Of a stretch of 64,000 nucleotides of DNA, positions 36,381 to 45,325 are shown one piece after another. Position 1 is the first letter of the stretch. The number at the start of each line of letters is the position of its first letter. The translations under genes and the position numbers were made by a program. The DNA lies in contig LGYU01000006.1 in NCBI GenBank assembly GCA_001302245.1, forward strand, positions 1-64,000. Direction: 5' to 3'. The DNA comes from Chitinophagaceae bacterium PMP191F. GTDB taxonomy: Bacteria > Bacteroidota > Bacteroidia > Chitinophagales > Chitinophagaceae. The notes beneath the pieces were generated by a model. The model saw only the letters and a list, made by a program, of their open reading frames with translations. It searched no databases and had not been told where the DNA came from.

Positions 36381-36827
36381 ATGCCAGCTGTTAAAGAAGC
36401 AGTTAAAACATACAAGGACATTGACAGTAGTATTCTGAAAGCAATTCCTAACCCTACTGAAAATGCTTACGAGATCAAGGTAAAAATTCCGGAATTCACT
36501 TTTCTTGGCGTGCAGGAGCAACCCGATTTTGCGGTGATCTACCTCACATTTTATCCAAAGAAAAAGATCATTGAATTGAAATCATTGAAACAATACGTGT
36601 TTCAGCTCCGGAATATTGTAGCCTCTTACGAACGTCTTATCAATATCATTTATGAAGACCTGACCAAAATATATGAGCCAGAAAGAATGCGGCTGGTAAT
36701 GATCTGTAATCCCCGTGGCGGTATCAGCTCCAAACTTACTATCGACTCTGACTGGAAAATACGCGGAGGAGAAGAAAAATTCAATGACTGGAAACTGATT
36801 GAAGACGAATGGGAAGTGAGAATGTAA
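36381..36827 (+). CDS. QueF-family protein lacking the catalytic cysteine
   Basis: A 148-residue protein of the QueF (preQ0 nitrile reductase) family, T-fold type. Conserved parts are QPDFAVIY (residues 47-54), ELKSLKQYVFQLRN (65-78) and a glutamate in ASYE (81-84). The catalytic Cys that precedes QPDF in true QueF (SLCPxTGQPDF) is replaced: here residues 41-48 read FLGVQEQP, with Gly43 at the Cys position and one residue deleted. The only Cys is C109, elsewhere. It is therefore unlikely to reduce preQ0. It sits 18 bases after the met gene and upstream of hom, inside a SAM-controlled operon. Confidence 0.75.
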   Translation: MPAVKEAVKTYKDIDSSILKAIPNPTENAYEIKVKIPEFTFLGVQEQPDFAVIYLTFYPKKKIIELKSLKQYVFQLRNIVASYERLINIIYEDLTKIYEPERMRLVMICNPRGGISSKLTIDSDWKIRGGEEKFNDWKLIEDEWEVRM

Positions 36828-36897
36828 ATGGTGAGTAGTGAATGGTCAATAGTGAACTTGCATCAATATTACTCACTCACAACGGACCACTCACCAT
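36828..36897. repeat. Imperfect GTGAGT/ACTCAC inverted repeat
   Basis: ATGGTGAGT (36828-36836) is exactly complementary to ACTCACCAT (36889-36897), with further GTGAATGG/ACTCACTCAC similarity between. It lies between the QueF-like gene and hom. Similar GTGA/TCAC strings occur near 27760. It may be a dispersed intergenic repeat. Confidence 0.5.
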
Positions 36898-36948
36898 CGA
36901 TAAAACAGAAAGTTTAGTAAAACAAACAATTAACAACTTAACAATATC

Positions 36949-38205
36949 ATGGACGCGCATAAACAATTAACGATCGGCCTTTTCGGATTTGGAGTGGTGG
37001 GAGAAGGCTTATACAAAGTATTGCAGCAGACACCTTCTCTGAAAGCTACCATAAAAAAAGTGTGTATCAAAAATGCCGGTAAAAAACGTAATGCCCCGGC
37101 AGAATTGTTTACCACCGATAAAGATGTACTATTGAATGATCCTGAGATCAATGTAATCGTGGAAGTGATCAATGAATCCGAACCGGCGTTTGAAATTGTT
37201 TCTACCGCTTTAAAAAATGGTAAAGATGTAGTAAGCGCCAGTAAAAAAATGATTGCCGAACATTTACCTGAACTACTGGGATTGCAACAGCAAACCGGTC
37301 GTTCATTTTTATGTGAGGCGGCGGCCTGTGCTTCTATCCCTGTTATACGCAACCTGGAAGAATATTACGACAATGACCTGCTGCATTCTATCAAAGCCAT
37401 TGTAAATGGCTCCACCAACTTCATCCTTACCAAAATGTTTGAAGATAAGCTTGACTTTCAACAAGCGCTGTTACTGGCACAACAATTAGGATTTGCAGAA
37501 AGCGATCCTTCTCTGGATGTGAACGGCTTTGATGCGCTCAACAAATGGACTTTCCTGCTGACACATGCTTATGGCATCGTAGCAGAACCTGATGCGATTG
37601 TATTCAACGGCATCCAGGATATCCAGTTAAGCGATGCTACTGTTGCCACTGAAAAACGTTTTGATGTTAAACTGGTGGCACAGGCAAAAAAACTTGACAC
37701 AGGAAAAGTAGCTGCATTTGTACTGCCCCAGTTTGTAAAACATGACGATCACCTGGCATTTGTAAAAAATGAATACAATGGCGTAGTGATTGAAAGCGGC
37801 TTTGCCGACAAACAGTTTTTCTATGGCAAAGGAGCCGGCAGCTTCCCTACTGCATCAGCAGTATTGAGTGATCTTTCAGCATTGCGTTATCAATACCGCT
37901 ACGAGTATAAAAAATTATATCACCATACTCCGCATGTACTGAGCAATGATTTTTATGTACGTGCTTATATCAGCTTCGACGACTGGAAATATATTCCCCG
38001 TGAAAAATTCCAATGGATTGAAGAATGGCATGCAGAAAGTGATCGTAAATACCTGGTAGGCGTATTACACTTTGCAGAGCTGGCAGAAAATACATGGTGG
38101 AAAGAAAATAACACCTCACTGATCCTTACGCCAGATCCTGTTATTGAAGATGTGGAAGTACGAAAACTGAAAAAGAAAAGCCTCGAATTAGCCGGAATTG
38201 TTTAA
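36949..38205 (+). CDS. hom: Homoserine dehydrogenase, monofunctional
   Basis: A 418-residue NAD(P)-dependent enzyme converting aspartate semialdehyde to homoserine. The dinucleotide motif is LFGFGVVGEGL (about residues 11-21); the catalytic-domain signature INGST-like segment is IVNGSTNFILTKM (about 152-164), with GFAESDPSLDVNGFDALNK downstream. It lacks a fused aspartokinase and no clear C-terminal ACT domain is seen. A second homoserine dehydrogenase exists in this window as part of thrA. Location in the SAM-controlled unit suggests this copy feeds methionine. A strong terminator follows. Confidence 0.93.
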   Translation: MDAHKQLTIGLFGFGVVGEGLYKVLQQTPSLKATIKKVCIKNAGKKRNAPAELFTTDKDVLLNDPEINVIVEVINESEPAFEIVSTALKNGKDVVSASKKMIAEHLPELLGLQQQTGRSFLCEAAACASIPVIRNLEEYYDNDLLHSIKAIVNGSTNFILTKMFEDKLDFQQALLLAQQLGFAESDPSLDVNGFDALNKWTFLLTHAYGIVAEPDAIVFNGIQDIQLSDATVATEKRFDVKLVAQAKKLDTGKVAAFVLPQFVKHDDHLAFVKNEYNGVVIESGFADKQFFYGKGAGSFPTASAVLSDLSALRYQYRYEYKKLYHHTPHVLSNDFYVRAYISFDDWKYIPREKFQWIEEWHAESDRKYLVGVLHFAELAENTWWKENNTSLILTPDPVIEDVEVRKLKKKSLELAGIV

Positions 38206-38239
38206 TACCAAAGTTTCATTGTTCGTTTTTTTTAGATGT

Positions 38240-38268
38240 AAGCCTTGTCAATGACAAGGCTTTTTTTT
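38240..38268 (+). terminator. Intrinsic terminator of the methionine operon
   Basis: 10-bp stem AAGCCTTGTC (38240-38249) with GACAAGGCTT (38253-38262), 3-base loop, eight T. It starts 34 bases after hom. Confidence 0.92.
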
Positions 38269-38642
38269 ATTATACACCAGCGGAATGCAATGTGTGCTGG
38301 TTCATAGGGTCATAATACCGGACTTTTATCTAACAAGCCTTCCATCCTATAGGGATGAAATATTCCAAATCACAGGCATATTCCTGTCTCCGTAAACCAA
38401 TATCCCGCACCTACGGTGCGGGCTTATATCACTTATACCTGCTTCCGATAGCAAGCCCCGAAAGCTTAAGAACATCCTGGTGCGTGCTTCCTTGTTTTCT
38501 GCGACTATAAAAAATAATTCTGATCTCAGATTTGTAAGTGGATAATATCGCCAGGACCCGTAACCTTTTCTTCAGACCCGTAGGGGTGAAATGCTCTCAT
38601 TCGCACATCAACATCTACCTGACACAATCCATAAAACTAGCA
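38269..38642. other. 5' flank of an IS200-like relic
   Basis: No gene is visible. A perfect hairpin CCCGCACC-TAC-GGTGCGGG lies at 38405-38423. Two copies of a short motif, CCTATAGGGATGAAAT (38346-38361) and CCCGTAGGGGTGAAAT (38577-38592), flank it. Such hairpins and short repeats are typical of IS200/REP-associated element ends. Confidence 0.55.
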
Positions 38643-39134
38643 ATGAAGTATACTGTATTTCAATATCCTGAAAAGCCATACACGCAGATACATCTGTACA
38701 TTATATTCGCGGTTCAATACCGCTTGTCCCTGATATCACCTTCCTGGAAAAATGAATTGTACAAATACATAACGGGCATCGTACAACACTATCAATATAA
38801 AATGATTATCATCAATAGTATGCCAGATCATGTGCAAATGCTGATCGGTATGCGACCGGTAAAGTCCTTATCCTGCATGATGGAGAAAGTAAAAGGAGAT
38901 TCGTCCGGATGATTAATGAAAAAAGACTGGTGCAGGGAAAATTTCAATGGCAGGCAGGATATGGAGCTTTCTCCTATTCCAAATCGCAATTACTCAGCGT
39001 AGTCAATTACATTCAGAACCAGGAAACTCATCACCAAAAGAACTTTTGTCGAAGAATACAAAGGGTTTCTCCGGAAATTCGATATCGCGTACGAAGAACA
39101 ATACATTTTCAAACTACCCGAAGCCAGCACATAG
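38643..39134 (+). pseudogene. Decayed IS200-family (Y1/HUH) transposase
   Basis: A Y1 transposase of about 163 codons broken by two frameshifts. The first segment, from ATG 38643, has QIHLYIIFAVQ and NSMPDHVQMLIG and stops at TGA 38910-38912 through a one-base deletion (GGATGA instead of GGATGG). The frame resumes with INEKRLVQGKFQWQAGYGAF and the catalytic-Tyr-type YIQNQ, then shifts again near 39036-39042, and ends at TAG 39132. In addition, the HUH motif expected as HVH reads HVQ. It is thus inactive unless the shifts are sequencing errors. Hairpins flank it at 38405 and 39146. Confidence 0.85.
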
Positions 39135-39145
39135 CAGTAAAAATA

Positions 39146-39163
39146 CCGGGCTGTATAGCCCGG
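39146..39163 (+). repeat. Hairpin at the right end of the IS200-like relic
   Basis: CCGGGCT (39146-39152), loop GTAT, AGCCCGG (39157-39163). It lies 11 bases after the transposase stop and probably marks the right end of the element. Confidence 0.6.
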
Positions 39164-39188
39164 GATTTTACAACATAAATTCAATATA

Positions 39189-40199
39189 TTATGCTTTATG
39201 CTCTTCGTCTGCAGTTGTTGTTTCTTCAACCGGTTCCTGTACTGCTTCAACCGGTGCCGGATCATCAGAAGGTTGATTATACGCTATTTCATTCTCGTTA
39301 GCTTTTTTACGTTTAAACAACTTGGTGATAGCGCCCCATGCCGCTACCAGGCCTATCAGGATAAATTTCCAGGCACTCAACAGGAACTTACCAACTATCG
39401 CCAGCAGACCTGCTTTTGCCAATACCTTACCAGCCACCAGGCCACCAATTGTCCACGCTGCAACTTTATCAATACCGGGATCAAAGTCTTTATATTTATT
39501 ACCATCTGTAAAGCTGGCAATATGTAATACTTTATCAATATCATTTTTAACAAGTCCCAGTTCATTCATGGTAGACACCGCATTCAGCGATAATATGCCT
39601 TTACGCCCCAGTATACGTACATCATAGTTCAGGGTATTGCTGCTGCTCTCTGCATCACTGAAGCGCAGCTCTTTTGCCCAATGCAATACTTTATTCTCTT
39701 TATCATAAAATGGCTTCTGTGCCCATCCTACAAAGTGAATAGCAGGATAACCTTGCTGCTGACGTTGTTTATTATCTTCGGGTTCTTCCTTTTGTTGATC
39801 TTTAAGCATTTGATTGTAATCAATCTTATCAGCGTCCTCATCTTTCACATACCCGATCTCATCAAAACTGATCACAAATGCATAGCTGCTGTCATTAAAA
39901 GGGCTACCATTTTGAGGAAACAACATGCCCAATACAGATGTTTGCGGAGGATTGCCCCACAGATCGGTCAGCACGTAATTACTCTGTTCTTTATTTAGAT
40001 ATTTAAAACCCTGTGGAACATTGAGGATAGCTATATCTCCGCTCAATTTAATGGTACCGGTTTCGTAATGAAGGATTTTCTCAACCGAATCTTTAAACTT
40101 CTGGTATTTTGCCTGAAAGATGGCCAGAGAGTCATCACCATTGCCGGCATACACCGCCAATGATGACATTAGCAAAACAAGAGAGAACAATTTTTTCAT
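39189..40199 (-). CDS. DUF2167 family membrane protein
   Basis: A 336-residue protein with a signal peptide (about residues 1-19, LFSLVLLMSSLAVYAGN). The central domain carries the DUF2167 hallmarks AILNVPQGFKYLN, WGNPPQTSVLGMLFP and DEIGYVKDEDADKIDYNQML. Two hydrophobic segments near the C-terminus (about residues 244-262 and 268-288) anchor it, followed by a basic patch KLFKRKKA and an acidic, Pro/Glu-rich tail. The function of the family is unknown. It stands alone, downstream of the thr operon terminator. Confidence 0.85.
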   Translation of the reverse strand: MKKLFSLVLLMSSLAVYAGNGDDSLAIFQAKYQKFKDSVEKILHYETGTIKLSGDIAILNVPQGFKYLNKEQSNYVLTDLWGNPPQTSVLGMLFPQNGSPFNDSSYAFVISFDEIGYVKDEDADKIDYNQMLKDQQKEEPEDNKQRQQQGYPAIHFVGWAQKPFYDKENKVLHWAKELRFSDAESSSNTLNYDVRILGRKGILSLNAVSTMNELGLVKNDIDKVLHIASFTDGNKYKDFDPGIDKVAAWTIGGLVAGKVLAKAGLLAIVGKFLLSAWKFILIGLVAAWGAITKLFKRKKANENEIAYNQPSDDPAPVEAVQEPVEETTTADEEHKA

Positions 40200-40271
40200 G
40201 CAGTTATTTTTAGGGAATCACAAAATGCTGTTTTTTTTATAGACTTAAAAATTTCCGGTATTAAGTTCTAC

Positions 40272-40307
40272 AAAAAAGCCTGCTATGGTTGTTTTACCAT
40301 AACAGGC
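40272..40307 (-). terminator. Intrinsic terminator of the thrABC operon
   Basis: On the minus strand, GCCTGTTATGGT (40307-40296) pairs with ACCATAGCAGGC (40289-40278) with one G-T pair, then six T. It is about 87 bases after the thrC stop. Confidence 0.88.
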
Positions 40308-40393
40308 CAGCACGATACACATTACATTTTATGATTATTCCGTATACAAACAAAAATTATCACGGCCAATAATAACCGGATTCAACCGGGCTA

Positions 40394-41692
40394 TTATCTC
40401 TTCTCCAGGTATCCACGCAATGCTTCATAATCGGGAGCAATTACAGTACTCTTTTTTTCCAGTGTTAGTATAGATTCAACCGCTGCAGGAATGGGAACGA
40501 TTGCATTGATTACCGGTTCTACCACATCATAAAATTTCACCGGGTGTGCAGTTTCCAGAAAGATCCCTTTTTGCCCCGGATGTTGCTGCAGGTAGCGTTC
40601 CAGTGCCAGGAATCCAACCGCACCATGCGGATCTGGCAGATAATGATGTTGTGAATATACCCTGTTAATAGTACTCCTCGTTTCATCATCGCTGATGCTT
40701 TCACTACTTAGTACATTTTTTAGTGCACCAAATTCCTGATGAAACAATTCCAGTATGCGCACAAAATTGCTGGGGTTACCAACATCCATAGCATTGGATA
40801 AAGTAGCTACAGCTTTTTTAGGCTGATAATGCTGCGTTTGCAGGTATTGAGTCACTACATTATTGGCATTGCACGCAGCAATAAAATGCCTTACCGGCAA
40901 CCCTGACCGGTGTGCTAACAGACCAGCGCAAATGTTTCCAAAGTTGCCGCTTGGCACTGCAATTACCGGCGCGTTATTTTTATCGGCCCATTGTTTCCAT
41001 GCAAAAAAATAATAGAACTGTTGCGGCAACCAACGGGCAACATTAATAGAATTGGCAGAAGTAAGGAACATTTTCTTTGTCAGTTCTTCATCTGCAAAAG
41101 CCTGTTTTACTAATTGTTGACAATCATCAAACGTTCCCTGTACTTCCAGTGCATGTATGTTCTTGCCAAGTGTGGTCAACTGTTTTTCCTGTACGGAACT
41201 TACTTTTCCCGAAGGATACAGGATCACCACTTCCACTCCCGGCACATCATAAAACCCGTTAGCCACTGCACCACCGGTATCACCGGAAGTAGCCACCAGC
41301 ACCGTTACTTGCTCACTGCGTTCTGCAGCAAAATATCCCAGACAGCGACTCATGAAACGTGCACCCACATCTTTAAATGCCAGCGTGGGCCCATGAAATA
41401 ATTCGAGTGAATATATATCATCATTCACCTGTACCAATGGTAAAGAAAAATTCACCGTTTCTGCAACGATCCGGCGCAGTTCCTGTTCTGGTATAGCATC
41501 TGCTGCATAAGGAGCAATTACCCTATAAGCGATCTCTTCATGAGAAAGTTTGTCAATATCATTCAGCAAAGAAGATTCCAGCACAGGGATACGTTCGGGG
41601 AAATACAATCCTTTATCTGGAGCCTGTCCGCGTATAGTGGCTTCTTTAAAATCAACAGCTGTAGATTGTTTATTGAGACTATAATATTGCAT
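40394..41692 (-). CDS. thrC: Threonine synthase
   Basis: A 432-residue PLP enzyme converting O-phosphohomoserine to threonine. The PLP lysine lies in FHGPTLAFKDVGARFMSRC (about residues 104-122); the phosphate-binding SGDTGGAVANGF segment follows, and SANSINVARWLPQ is a family motif. Length fits the bacterial (E. coli-like) class. The N-terminus MQYYSLNKQSTAVDF is typical. It is the last gene of the operon, 20 bases after thrB, followed by a strong terminator. Confidence 0.96.
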   Translation of the reverse strand: MQYYSLNKQSTAVDFKEATIRGQAPDKGLYFPERIPVLESSLLNDIDKLSHEEIAYRVIAPYAADAIPEQELRRIVAETVNFSLPLVQVNDDIYSLELFHGPTLAFKDVGARFMSRCLGYFAAERSEQVTVLVATSGDTGGAVANGFYDVPGVEVVILYPSGKVSSVQEKQLTTLGKNIHALEVQGTFDDCQQLVKQAFADEELTKKMFLTSANSINVARWLPQQFYYFFAWKQWADKNNAPVIAVPSGNFGNICAGLLAHRSGLPVRHFIAACNANNVVTQYLQTQHYQPKKAVATLSNAMDVGNPSNFVRILELFHQEFGALKNVLSSESISDDETRSTINRVYSQHHYLPDPHGAVGFLALERYLQQHPGQKGIFLETAHPVKFYDVVEPVINAIVPIPAAVESILTLEKKSTVIAPDYEALRGYLEKR

Positions 41693-41712
41693 CGTTGGGG
41701 TTTGTTTGGTTG

Positions 41713-42636
41713 TTACTCCGCCTCTATCCTTACACCGCTATGACTAATGGTGGTAACGTAAGTTTTAAATTCAATTCCAAGTTTTGTGTACACTATATTC
41801 ATCACCTGTTCTACCTGTTTTGCTGTTTCTTCTTTTTCACTCAGCATAAAAATAGAGGGACCGGAACCGGAAATACCTCCACCCAATGCACCGGCTTCTC
41901 TGCTACCACCTTTCACATCATCAAAACCAGGTATCAGAATACTGCGCACAGGCTCAATGATTACATCTTCCAGTGAACGACCAATCAGTGAATAATCCTG
42001 TTTCAGAAAACCCGCAACCAATCCTGCTATATTGCCCCATTGTTTGATAGCAGCTTTTAATTGTACTTCTTTACGCAGTATTTGCCTGGCATCGGAAGTA
42101 CGCACTTCAATCTGCGGATGTACAACAGTTACAAACAAAGGAGGTGCTGTAAGTTGTATAATATCCAGGGGAAAAATAGAACGGATCAATGTAACGCCGC
42201 CGTAAATACACGGAGCAATATTATCCGCATGCTTTACACCTGACGCCACTTTCTCGCCATTCATGGCAAAACGAACCAGGTCTTCTTTTGAAAAACGATT
42301 ACCCAGCAAATGATTGGCAGCTACTACAGCACCGGCAGAACTGGCTGCACTGGAGCCAAGCCCGCTACCGGGTTTTATACGTTTATCAATAGTAACAGAA
42401 AAACCAACGGGCTCACCCAGTTCCTCCTGCAAAGCCAGCAGTGCAGCGCCTGCCACATTCTTTTCCGGTTCTACAGGCAACTGGTAGCCATCAGTATGTT
42501 GTATTTCGAGACCGGGTCTATCCAGCAATCCTACGGTCATTACATCATCAGGATTGTGCAGCGACATGCCCAATACATCAAATCCGCATACAAGGTTGGC
42601 AACAGTGGCCGGGGCAAAAACTTTTACCTGTTTCAT
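41713..42636 (-). CDS. thrB: Homoserine kinase
   Basis: A 307-residue GHMP kinase that phosphorylates homoserine. The ATP-binding loop is PGSGLGSSAASSAGAVVAAN (about residues 88-107), the N-terminal motif VFAPATVANLVCGFDVLG (about 5-22), and the late motif GGGISGSGPSIFML (about 272-285). All are intact. It lies between thrA (18 bases) and thrC (20 bases) in the leftward operon, catalysing the step between the ThrA and ThrC reactions. Confidence 0.96.
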   Translation of the reverse strand: MKQVKVFAPATVANLVCGFDVLGMSLHNPDDVMTVGLLDRPGLEIQHTDGYQLPVEPEKNVAGAALLALQEELGEPVGFSVTIDKRIKPGSGLGSSAASSAGAVVAANHLLGNRFSKEDLVRFAMNGEKVASGVKHADNIAPCIYGGVTLIRSIFPLDIIQLTAPPLFVTVVHPQIEVRTSDARQILRKEVQLKAAIKQWGNIAGLVAGFLKQDYSLIGRSLEDVIIEPVRSILIPGFDDVKGGSREAGALGGGISGSGPSIFMLSEKEETAKQVEQVMNIVYTKLGIEFKTYVTTISHSGVRIEAE

Positions 42637-42654
42637 GTTATAGTGAATGTCTTT

Positions 42655-45099
42655 TTACATTTTAGCTGCACGAATAATATCTGCAAATACACCGGAAGCT
42701 GTTACCTCTGCACCAGCCCCTGCACCCTTTATCACCAGCGGTTGTTCAGGGTAACGATTGGTATAGAACAATACCACGTTATCTTTTCCGTACAGATGAT
42801 AAAAATCGTGTTTAGGATCTATATGCTGTAACCCTACGGCCGCTTTGCCATTCTCATACTTTGCAACGAATTTCAGTTTTTTACCCTCTGCTGTTGCTTC
42901 CTGGTAGATCTTTTTAAAATGTGGTTCCTGTCTGGCCATCTCTGCGTAGAAATCAGCTACACTTCCTTTCATACAGGAAGGCGGCATAAATGTAGCATTG
43001 GATATATCTTCCATTTCCAGTCTTGCGCCGGTTTCACGTGCCAGGATCATGATCTTACGCATTACATCAGTTCCGCCCAGGTCAAGACGCGGATCTGGTT
43101 CTGTATATCCTTCATCCTGCGCCTGTTTTACCACTTCAGCAAATGTTTTTTCGCCATTGTAATTATTGAATACAAAGTTGAGCGTACCGCTTAATACCGC
43201 TTCAATACGGTTTACCACATCACCACTGCGCAACAGATCGTTCAGGGTTCCTATAACTGGTAACCCTGCACCTACATTGGTTTCAAACAAAAAGAAAGCA
43301 TTGTACTCTCTCGCCAGATCTTTCAGTTTTTTGTAATAAGCATACGCAGAAGAGCAGGCAACTTTATTACAAGCCACTACTGAAATGCTTTTGGTCAGCA
43401 ACCTGTCATATACGGTTGCCACAGCGTCGTTGGCAGTAACATCAGCAAAAACAGAATTACGCAGGTTCTTTGAACGGATCACTTCTACAAACGTATCAAG
43501 ATGCATTGTTTCACCCTGCTCCAGCGCATCCTTCCATTTTGACAGATCAATACCCTGATCATCAAATGCCATTTTTTTACTGTTGGCAATGCCTACCACA
43601 CGTAGCTGTAATTTAAGATGTTCTTCCAGGTAAGATTGCTGCTGTTGCAACTGCGCCATTAATTTGCTGCCTACATTACCTGTACCGGCTACAAAAAGGT
43701 TCACCTGCTTATAAGTAGTTTCAAAAAATTCTTCATGCAGTACGTTGATCGCTTTTTTCACATCACGTGCTGCAATCACAGCAGATATATTTCTTTCAGA
43801 CGAACCCTGAGCAATAGCACGCACATTCACACCATTTCGTCCCAGTGCACCAAACATTTTACCACTTACCCCCGGATGGCTTTTCATATTATCACCTACC
43901 AGCGCCACAATAGCCAGTTCTTTTTCCACTACCAGCGGATCAACTTTTCCACTTTGTATTTCAAAAGCAAATGCCCTGTCAACTGCAACCCTGGCATCAT
44001 CAGCGGAAGCTTCATCCACACCCACACATATTGAGTGTTCTGAAGATCCCTGTGTGATCAGGATCACATTGATCTGTTCAGTTGCCAGTGCTTCAAACAA
44101 TCTTCTTGAAAACCCGGGAATACCAACCATAACACTTCCTTCCAGGCTTAACAAAGCAATTTTATTGATACTGGTAATACCACGTATATGATTACCATTT
44201 TTATTCACCTCGTTTTCGATCAATGTACCATAATCTCCAGGTGCAAATGTATTCTTGATCCATACCGGTATATTTTTAACCATCACCGGCTGAATAGTAG
44301 GCGGATAGATCACCTTAGCTCCAAAGTGCGATAACTCCATGGCTTCCTGGTAAGAGATATGCGGTAATACGCGTGCATGTTTCACCAGGCGCGGATCTGC
44401 CGTCATCATACCACTTACATCAGTCCATATTTCAAGCAGGCTGGCATCTACTGCAGAAGCAATGATAGCAGCCGTATAATCAGATCCACCTCGTCCAAGC
44501 GTGGTGGTATTTTTTTGTGGATCTGCTGCTACAAAACCAGGTACAATGAACAAAGATGCGCCTTCACGCAGAAAATGTTCACGGCATTTTGCATTGGTAG
44601 CAGCAAAATCAACTGCAGCATGACCAAAATTGCTGTCGGTCACGATCAGTTCGCGCATATCCGTCCACGTATTTTCAACCTCTATCGCTTTCAAACGCAT
44701 GGAAACGATCTGTGAAGACAACAATTCACCATAACTTACAATCCTGTCTTTGGTCCGTGCAGACAACTCTCCCAGCAGAAAAACCCCATTGCATATATCT
44801 TCAATTTCATTGCAACGCTGTTTTACCCAGCTCAGTACGCTGCTTTGTTTTGTAACAGGGATCAATGTTTTTACAGCTTCCAGGTGACGCAGTTCCACTG
44901 TTTTCAATACTTCTTTGTATTGCTCATCTCCTGATGCAGCCAGCCTTCCGCTTAACAGCAGGCTATCTGTTACACCGCCAAGGGCTGATACTACTACAAT
45001 TGTTTTATGCTGTTGTAATGCTTTCTGTACAATGGCTACAACTTTGTTGATATTCTCTGCATTGGCTACTGAAGTACCGCCAAATTTTAAAACCTGCAT
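42655..45099 (-). CDS. thrA: Bifunctional aspartokinase / homoserine dehydrogenase
   Basis: An 814-residue fusion enzyme catalysing the first and third steps of the aspartate pathway. The aspartokinase domain (about residues 1-290) starts MQVLKFGGTSVANAENI and contains TLGRGGSDYTAAIIA; two ACT repeats lie at about 310-455 (including GVSGKMFGALGRNGVNV), the usual site of threonine feedback; the homoserine dehydrogenase domain covers about 460-814, with VAGTGNVGSKLMAQL and VLSGTLNFVFNNY. Length matches E. coli ThrA (820). It is the first structural gene after the Thr/Ile leader. Confidence 0.97.
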   Translation of the reverse strand: MQVLKFGGTSVANAENINKVVAIVQKALQQHKTIVVVSALGGVTDSLLLSGRLAASGDEQYKEVLKTVELRHLEAVKTLIPVTKQSSVLSWVKQRCNEIEDICNGVFLLGELSARTKDRIVSYGELLSSQIVSMRLKAIEVENTWTDMRELIVTDSNFGHAAVDFAATNAKCREHFLREGASLFIVPGFVAADPQKNTTTLGRGGSDYTAAIIASAVDASLLEIWTDVSGMMTADPRLVKHARVLPHISYQEAMELSHFGAKVIYPPTIQPVMVKNIPVWIKNTFAPGDYGTLIENEVNKNGNHIRGITSINKIALLSLEGSVMVGIPGFSRRLFEALATEQINVILITQGSSEHSICVGVDEASADDARVAVDRAFAFEIQSGKVDPLVVEKELAIVALVGDNMKSHPGVSGKMFGALGRNGVNVRAIAQGSSERNISAVIAARDVKKAINVLHEEFFETTYKQVNLFVAGTGNVGSKLMAQLQQQQSYLEEHLKLQLRVVGIANSKKMAFDDQGIDLSKWKDALEQGETMHLDTFVEVIRSKNLRNSVFADVTANDAVATVYDRLLTKSISVVACNKVACSSAYAYYKKLKDLAREYNAFFLFETNVGAGLPVIGTLNDLLRSGDVVNRIEAVLSGTLNFVFNNYNGEKTFAEVVKQAQDEGYTEPDPRLDLGGTDVMRKIMILARETGARLEMEDISNATFMPPSCMKGSVADFYAEMARQEPHFKKIYQEATAEGKKLKFVAKYENGKAAVGLQHIDPKHDFYHLYGKDNVVLFYTNRYPEQPLVIKGAGAGAEVTASGVFADIIRAAKM

Positions 45100-45217
45100 G
45101 ATATATGGTTTCTTGATATGATTTAGAAAAACAGATGATGTCTTGAGACAAACTCACAATTCTCTTTTCTTTTGGAGAAGGCCCTTAAAAAGCCCCAGAA
45201 GGTGATATGAAACTGTG

Positions 45218-45234
45218 CAACCCTTAACGGGTTG
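45218..45234 (-). promoter_or_regulatory. Hairpin at the stop codon of the thr leader
   Basis: CAACCC/GGGTTG, 6 bp with a 5-base loop that contains the leader's TAA stop. It may be the pause or antiterminator hairpin of an attenuator. No convincing terminator with a U-run was found between it and thrA; the GGGGCTTTTT at about 45193-45184 on the minus strand lacks a clear 5' arm. Confidence 0.45.
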
Positions 45235-45325
45235 TAATAATTGTTGTAGTTGTAATAATAGTGGAGGTGGTAGCAGTAGCTACTGACCCAAAAGAAGAAG
45301 TGATATGTTTAAAATGATTTTCCAC
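45224..45325 (-). CDS. thrL: Thr/Ile-rich leader peptide of the thr operon
   Basis: A 33-codon frame, GTG at 45325-45323 and TAA at 45226-45224, 124 bases upstream of thrA on the same strand. Its C-terminal half reads ATATTSTIITTTTIITTR: ten Thr and four Ile in 18 codons, which is what is known for threonine-operon leaders (E. coli ThrL is also Thr/Ile-rich). There is no in-frame ATG; GTG (or TTG further upstream) must be used. The stop codon lies in the loop of a small hairpin. Ribosome stalling at Thr/Ile codons is the inferred mechanism. Confidence 0.75.
   Translation of the reverse strand: MENHFKHITSSFGSVATATTSTIITTTTIITTR

Noticed and set aside
38538-38642. N-terminal extension of the transposase relic
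   Set aside because: The preceding codons cover the repeated CCCGTAGGGGTGAAAT motif; Y1 transposases start near the YTQIHL segment.
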